From the NCBI GenBank assembly GCA_015163845.1, contig JAAOII010000060.1, forward strand, positions 1 through 11,780: a stretch of DNA of 11,780 nt, read 5' to 3'. Numbering within the stretch: position 1 is the first letter of the stretch; each line of letters opens with the position of its first letter. This stretch comes from Candidatus Portiera sp. Its GTDB lineage: Bacteria; Pseudomonadota; Gammaproteobacteria; CBDBNL01; JAAOII01. A program made the translations under genes and the position numbers. The notes beneath the pieces were generated by a model. It was not told the DNA's origin. It worked only from the letters and a program-made list of their open reading frames with translations, and made no database searches. Shown here one piece after another: positions 9,018-11,780 of the stretch.

Positions 9018-9088
9018 GAGAATTTTCATTAGACGAGTTAAAGAATATTAGTTGTAGCGGTGATTGTTACGGCGATGGATGTTCATAA
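9014..9088 (+). CDS. Possible 24-residue Cys/Gly-rich micropeptide
   Basis: A short frame begins MREFSLDELKN and ends CSGDCYGDGCS before TAA. The first half is charged and amphipathic, like a leader; the second half has three Cys, three Gly and two Asp in eleven residues. This two-part form resembles small ribosomal-peptide precursors or tiny metal-binding peptides, but no modifying enzyme gene is visible in the window. Only a poor Shine-Dalgarno (AAAAG, three bases upstream) is present. It starts 12 bases after the stop of the Type ISP remnant, much as the 1202-codon gene starts 15 bases after the intact Type ISP gene. It may equally be a chance frame or the broken start of a lost gene. Confidence 0.3.
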   Translation: MREFSLDELKNISCSGDCYGDGCS

Positions 9089-9090
9089 TG

Positions 9091-9144
9091 CAAAAATTTG
9101 GGTATAGTCCAGGGTATAAATTAACTGTCAAAACATTTGGGATA
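9091..9144 (+). repeat. Imperfect 16-base direct repeat upstream of and into the -35 box
   Basis: caaaaatttgggtata (9091-9106) and caaaacatttgggata (9129-9144) match at about 15 of 17 aligned columns and start 38 bases apart. The right copy overlaps the proposed -35 element TTGGGA (9137-9142). Such an arrangement could be a pair of regulator sites; it could also be a local duplication. Confidence 0.4.
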
Positions 9145-9165
9145 AACTTCGTGTTGTGATATAAT
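9137..9165 (+). promoter_or_regulatory. Sigma70-like promoter for the hairpin RNA
   Basis: TTGGGA (9137-9142) is separated by 17 bases from a perfect TATAAT (9160-9165). Transcription would start near 9172, six bases before the first hairpin. This is the best-spaced promoter in the 8943-9361 spacer, and its placement directly before a terminated structured segment supports a short transcript. Confidence 0.55.
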
Positions 9166-9177
9166 TTAACTACATCA

Positions 9178-9197
9178 CTTGGGGGTTCGCCCCCAAG
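9178..9197. repeat. Perfect 8-bp GC-rich hairpin with UUCG tetraloop
   Basis: CTTGGGGG (9178-9185), loop TTCG (9186-9189) and CCCCCAAG (9190-9197) form a perfect stem. UUCG loops are unusually stable in RNA, although the canonical C-G closing pair is G-C here. No T-run follows directly, so on its own it is not a typical terminator. Confidence 0.8.
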
Positions 9198-9198
9198 G

Positions 9199-9231
9199 GC
9201 GGGTCACCTTACTAGGTGGCCCCGCATTTTT
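9199..9231 (+). terminator. Rho-independent terminator
   Basis: GCGGG-TCACC (9199-9208) pairs with GGTGG-C-CCCGC (9215-9225) with a single bulged C at 9220 and one U-G wobble. The loop is TTACTA and the stem is followed by A then T5 (9227-9231). This has the full form of an intrinsic terminator on the plus strand and would end transcripts from the upstream operon as well as from the promoter at 9137-9165. Confidence 0.75.
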
Positions 9232-9361
9232 AAAACCACTTTAGCATAGGGCACTATCAACAAATAGATCATATTAATTAGTGGCAATACTTTATAATAA
9301 TAAGATAAAGCAATTGGGAAGAAGGGAGATTGAGACATAATTATTAATACTTTAGAGGTCA

Positions 9362-9925
9362 ATGGAAAAACAAATTAAAAGTATCCTAGATTATATAAAG
9401 ATAATCTTTTTTAAATTAGTGGAATCTGTTTATAGCACGCTATGGTGGTCTGTTTTATGGATTATAGGTTTTTATATAAGCATGGTGGCTATATGGTTAT
9501 TATTGAAGAGAGAAACTAGTTTACAGGAAGTGGCATCTATATCAACTATAGTTCTTACTATCACAGTGGTTGCTGGTCACTTTCCTAAGTTGATTTCATA
9601 TTTACTGGGTTGCGATACCGATTTTAAAGGTATAAAAGGTGGGGTGAAAATAAAGATGAGTTTCATATTAAAGTTCTTTTTGGGTTTTGTATTCTTATCC
9701 CTTAGTGTAGCTAATTTATGGTATGCCAATACAGGAATACTTTCTATTGGCACACCTTTTTCATGGTTCTCAGAAAAACACTTAATATTATCATGGAAGT
9801 TTGTATTGTCCATCCTGTTCTTGTTCTTGGCTCAGATGACATTTTCATGGCCAGATTCAATTAAACAAAGGAATGATATAATTTATTTATGGAGAACAAT
9901 ATACCGCTATACAAGCTGCTTTTAG
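9362..9925 (+). CDS. Four-helix integral membrane protein, unknown function
   Basis: This 187-residue protein has a short amphipathic N-terminus and four likely membrane segments at about residues 25-48, 55-83, 100-121 and 143-161. The loop between segments two and three (about 85-99) is short and basic near its end (KGIKGGVKIK). No pore, transporter or enzyme motif is recognised. The start is supported by GAGG six bases upstream of the ATG. The frame ends 37 bases inside the next gene, which is in another frame, so either the two are translationally coupled or the pair is one gene split by a frameshift. A membrane protein next to a defence block could be an effector, but this is only positional. 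Confidence 0.75.
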   Translation: MEKQIKSILDYIKIIFFKLVESVYSTLWWSVLWIIGFYISMVAIWLLLKRETSLQEVASISTIVLTITVVAGHFPKLISYLLGCDTDFKGIKGGVKIKMSFILKFFLGFVFLSLSVANLWYANTGILSIGTPFSWFSEKHLILSWKFVLSILFLFLAQMTFSWPDSIKQRNDIIYLWRTIYRYTSCF

Positions 9926-10488
9926 GCTATCCTTACCTCGAGGCCTATCCGTTACTTGCTGGGAGAGCTGCTACTAGAACAGACACAGCTAATGATTCAT
10001 TGAGTCGTAAGGATATTCTAGGCCGTAAGATATCCTTAGAAGATAAACCTTTGCCAATTTACTATCATGATATTGATATATCTGATATTTTGTCTAGGTA
10101 TGAATATAGTAATATCAAAGCTGCTTCTATAACTGGCGAATCTGATGCAATTGATAATACTGATAAAGCTATTAAAAATGGAGATATTAGTATTTGGCAG
10201 GAGGTGAAAGGAGCCCCTAGCGTCCATCTTCATGAAGACAAAGCAGTTATCGTAAAAGTTAAAACGCTAAACTTTGCCAAAGGAATAAACAGGGATTGGT
10301 TATGTTTGAGGCGGATTAAGAAGATAACTGGAAACAAAATAATAGTGAAAACAAAAAATGAATCTGAAATATCTACTGATACCATCCGTAAGGATGATAT
10401 ACATGGTGAAGTATTGTTTAGCTTCACTCCCAAATTGAGAATCGCTCCTTCAGACGTCCCAGCATTAATTTCATATTCTTCTATTTAA
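9889..10488 (+). CDS. Soluble protein of unknown function overlapping the membrane protein gene
   Basis: A 199-residue product with no membrane segment. It begins with an odd hydrophobic/Pro/Tyr run (about residues 5-25, PLYKLLLGYPYLEAYPLL), continues with an acidic Ile/Asp/Ser-rich middle and ends with a basic, strand-like region (about 125-170). I recognise no domain. The ATG lies in the last 13 codons of the preceding gene, in the -1 frame; AAAGGA (9867-9872) is some 16 bases upstream, too far for a good ribosome binding site, which favours coupled re-initiation. In its own frame, stop codons lie just upstream (9862-9864 and 9874-9876), so it cannot start much earlier. If sequencing or mutation removed one base between 9877 and 9925, this would be the cytoplasmic C-terminal domain of the membrane protein. 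Confidence 0.7.
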   Translation: MENNIPLYKLLLGYPYLEAYPLLAGRAATRTDTANDSLSRKDILGRKISLEDKPLPIYYHDIDISDILSRYEYSNIKAASITGESDAIDNTDKAIKNGDISIWQEVKGAPSVHLHEDKAVIVKVKTLNFAKGINRDWLCLRRIKKITGNKIIVKTKNESEISTDTIRKDDIHGEVLFSFTPKLRIAPSDVPALISYSSI

Positions 10489-10513
10489 TTAATAGTAACG
10501 TCTATGTAATTAT

Positions 10514-10535
10514 GAAGTGGTAGAGTTGCCATTTC
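10514..10535. terminator. Weak hairpin after the soluble-protein gene, possible terminator
   Basis: GAAGTGGT (10514-10521) can pair with GCCATTTC (10528-10535), using two wobble pairs and a 6-base loop. It lies 26 bases after the stop at 10488 but lacks a real T-run, so termination here is doubtful. Confidence 0.25.
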
Positions 10536-10581
10536 ATTAAAACCTCCATACTTATGATTAACATAATCGTATCAACCTGTT

Positions 10582-10618
10582 TCATAACACCCCATACCTC
10601 TCCATACCCCCTCATACC
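10582..10618 (+). repeat. Four copies of a YCATAMC motif at exact 10-bp spacing
   Basis: TCATAAC (10582), CCATACC (10592), CCATACC (10602) and TCATACC (10612) each start exactly 10 bases after the previous one. The block lies about 20 bases upstream of the best mreB promoter candidate. One-turn spacing on the same face of the helix is what a cooperative DNA-binding protein would use; a simple 10-bp tandem repeat is the alternative. Confidence 0.55.
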
Positions 10619-10638
10619 ATCTAATAAACAGGAAATAT

Positions 10639-10666
10639 TAGACAACCCCCCAACTAAAACTATAAA
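10639..10666 (+). promoter_or_regulatory. Candidate mreB promoter
   Basis: TAGACA (10639-10644) and TATAAA (10661-10666) are each one base from the sigma70 consensus and are separated by 16 bases. Transcription would start about 63 bases before the mreB ATG. A perfect TATAAT at 10694-10699 is a second possible -10 but has no recognisable -35. Confidence 0.45.
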
Positions 10667-10734
10667 TGATGGGAATAATGGCTGGAAATATCCTATAATA
10701 TAAGGAAATTAGTTAACTTTAAACAACAGAAAAT

Positions 10735-11780
10735 ATGTCCTTTAGATGGTTCAGAGGTATGTTCTCAAATGATCTTTCAATAGATTTGGGAACTGCTAAT
10801 ACTTTAATTTATGTACACGATCAGGGAGTAGTTCTTTCAGAACCCTCCGTGGTTTCAGTCCGAGTAGATGGAAATAATCGCACAGCAGTTGCTGTCGGTA
10901 TAGAAGCCAAGAAAATGCTGGGACGGACTCCAGAGAATATCAAGGCGATCAGACCTCTTAAGGATGGGGTGATAGCTGACTTCAACATTACTGAAAAGAT
11001 GTTGCGGTATTTTATTGATAAAGTTCATAAGAACAGTATTATAAAGCCGAGTCCACGTGTTTTGATTTGCGTCCCTTGTAAGGCAACTCAAGTTGAGCGT
11101 CGGGCAATTAAGGAATCTGCCTATGGTGCTGGTGCTCGTGAAGTATTCTTGATAGAAGAGCCCTTGGCAGCTGCTATAGGTGCTGGTTTGCCGATTGAAG
11201 ATGCAACTGGTTCCATGGTCATGGATATTGGTGGTGGCACAACAGAGACAGCAGTCCTTTCTTTGGGTGGTGCGGTTTATTCGAACTCAATAAGAGTTGG
11301 CGGTGATAGATTTGATGAACATATTATTTCTTATATCAAGCGTAAATATGGTTGTTTGATTGGTGAAGTTACTGCAGAAAAGATCAAAATACAAATTGGT
11401 CGAGCTTATCCGAGTTCAAAAGAAACCTTGGAAATAGAAGTTCGCGGTCGTATGTTGGCGGAAGGAGTGCCTCGCAACATAATAGTAGGATCACAAGAAG
11501 TATTTGAAGCATTGAATGAGCCCTTGTCAACAATGGTGGAAGAAGCCAAGGCAACCTTGGAACATGTTCCGCCTGAATTGGCTTCAGATGTTGCTGAGAA
11601 AGGAATGATTTTGACTGGTGGTGGTGCGTTGCTGCGTGACATAGATAAACTATTTTCAGAAGAAATAGGTATCCCGGTCATAGTGGCTGAAGATCCCTTG
11701 ACCTGCGTTGTTAGAGGGGGGGGTATGGCTCTTAAATTAATGAATAAAAAAGAGAGCTTTGAGCTATTATTTGCAGGGGA
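10735..11780 (+). CDS. mreB: Rod shape-determining protein MreB (3' end cut by window edge)
   Basis: A bacterial actin homologue that polymerises with ATP into membrane-associated filaments and positions the elongasome for side-wall peptidoglycan synthesis. The N-terminus carries the amphipathic membrane-binding start (SFRWFRGMF) and phosphate-1 loop DLGTANT (D17). Further landmarks are IEEPLAAAIGAGLP, phosphate-2 DIGGGTTE (164-171), the adenosine loop TGGGA (294-298) and RGGG near the end. The 348 complete codons visible are about the length of E. coli MreB (347), so only the last residue or few and the stop are missing. The start at 10735 aligns with gammaproteobacterial MreB; the ribosome binding site is weak. 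A G8 run lies at 11716-11723 within the RGGG codons. mreC and mreD normally follow, beyond the right edge. This gene anchors the window in a chromosome. Confidence 0.97.
   Translation, partial: MSFRWFRGMFSNDLSIDLGTANTLIYVHDQGVVLSEPSVVSVRVDGNNRTAVAVGIEAKKMLGRTPENIKAIRPLKDGVIADFNITEKMLRYFIDKVHKNSIIKPSPRVLICVPCKATQVERRAIKESAYGAGAREVFLIEEPLAAAIGAGLPIEDATGSMVMDIGGGTTETAVLSLGGAVYSNSIRVGGDRFDEHIISYIKRKYGCLIGEVTAEKIKIQIGRAYPSSKETLEIEVRGRMLAEGVPRNIIVGSQEVFEALNEPLSTMVEEAKATLEHVPPELASDVAEKGMILTGGGALLRDIDKLFSEEIGIPVIVAEDPLTCVVRGGGMALKLMNKKESFELLFAG

Larger units (their letters stand above)
9172..9231 (+). ncRNA. Candidate ~60-nt small RNA (two hairpins with terminator) or attenuated leader
   Basis: A promoter, two strong stem-loops and a T-run follow one another within 100 bases with no coding frame between. 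The predicted transcript starts near 9172, folds into an 8-bp stem with a UUCG loop (9178-9197), then a 10-bp stem (9199-9225), and ends in U5. The G-run 9181-9185 can alternatively pair with the C-run 9220-9223, so the two folds may exclude each other as in an attenuator. No known RNA family was recognised. Alternatives are a strong tandem terminator for the upstream operon, or a leader controlling the membrane protein gene that starts 130 bases downstream. Confidence 0.4.
8943..9361. other. Gene-poor spacer with gene remnant, micro-ORF, promoter and tandem hairpins
   Basis: This 419-base spacer contains no gene longer than 24 codons that I can support. From left to right it holds the duplicated 3' end of a Type ISP gene, a tiny Cys/Gly-rich frame, two copies of a 16-base AT-rich direct repeat, a sigma70-like promoter and two GC-rich hairpins with a T-run. 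A final AT-rich stretch carries the ribosome binding site of the next gene. No transposase remnant was recognised. Confidence 0.7.

Noticed and set aside
9178..9231. tRNA-like or riboswitch class assignment for the hairpin pair
   Set aside because: No acceptor/anticodon layout and no recognisable aptamer core; only the two stems and the terminator are supported.
9889..9925. Programmed -1 frameshift joining the membrane and soluble proteins
   Set aside because: No X-XXY-YYZ slippery heptamer or downstream structure is apparent in the overlap; coupled re-initiation at the ATG is simpler.
10554..10703. 49-codon plus-strand frame upstream of mreB
   Set aside because: It runs through the 10-bp repeats and both mreB promoter candidates, has Pro/Ile/Asn-rich low-quality composition and no ribosome binding site.
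11406..11681. 91-codon minus-strand frame inside mreB
   Set aside because: Antisense to a highly conserved gene; a known kind of spurious frame.

Overview
The window looks like a chromosomal segment of an AT-rich bacterium, most likely a gammaproteobacterium. The taxonomic anchor is the almost complete mreB at the right end: its product follows the gammaproteobacterial MreB pattern closely (N-terminal RGMFSNDLSIDLGTANTLIY, DIGGGTT, TGGGALLR, RGGG near the C-terminus). A sulfur-oxidiser or symbiont of the SUP05/Thioglobus type would fit the low GC and the defence gene load, but that is a guess. No tRNA, rRNA, CRISPR array, transposase or integrase was recognised.

Layout. Positions 1-311 are a non-coding leader with a likely leftward extended -10 promoter and two short inverted repeats. 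Positions 312-5318 encode a single-chain Type ISP restriction-modification enzyme, with Mrr-like nuclease, DEAH translocase, gamma-class adenine methyltransferase and specificity region in one 1668-residue protein. Fifteen bases later begins a 1202-residue protein of unknown function (5334-8942), predicted soluble and mostly helical, probably co-transcribed with the restriction enzyme. Just after its stop, the last ~45 bp of the restriction gene are repeated with the reading frame recognisable, so the orphan gene is bracketed by two copies of the same 3' end.

Positions 8943-9361 are a gene-poor stretch holding that gene remnant, a 24-codon Cys/Gly-rich micro-ORF (9014-9088), a sigma70-like promoter, and two strong back-to-back hairpins ending in a T-run. 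The last three look like a ~60-nt terminated small RNA or an attenuated leader. Positions 9362-10488 hold two overlapping small genes, a four-helix membrane protein and a ~200-residue soluble protein, neither of which I can name. Positions 10489-10734 are the mreB upstream region, with four 10-bp-spaced copies of a YCATAMC motif and candidate promoters. mreB runs off the right edge.

Working model. Positions 312-10488 are an accessory, defence-type block next to the housekeeping gene mreB. The Type ISP enzyme gives methylation-guarded DNA cleavage against incoming DNA. The large orphan gene is its probable operon partner. The repeat, the gene remnant and the GC mosaic inside the restriction gene indicate repeated recombination at this locus. 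Any role for the membrane/soluble pair, micro-ORF and small RNA in defence rests on position only.
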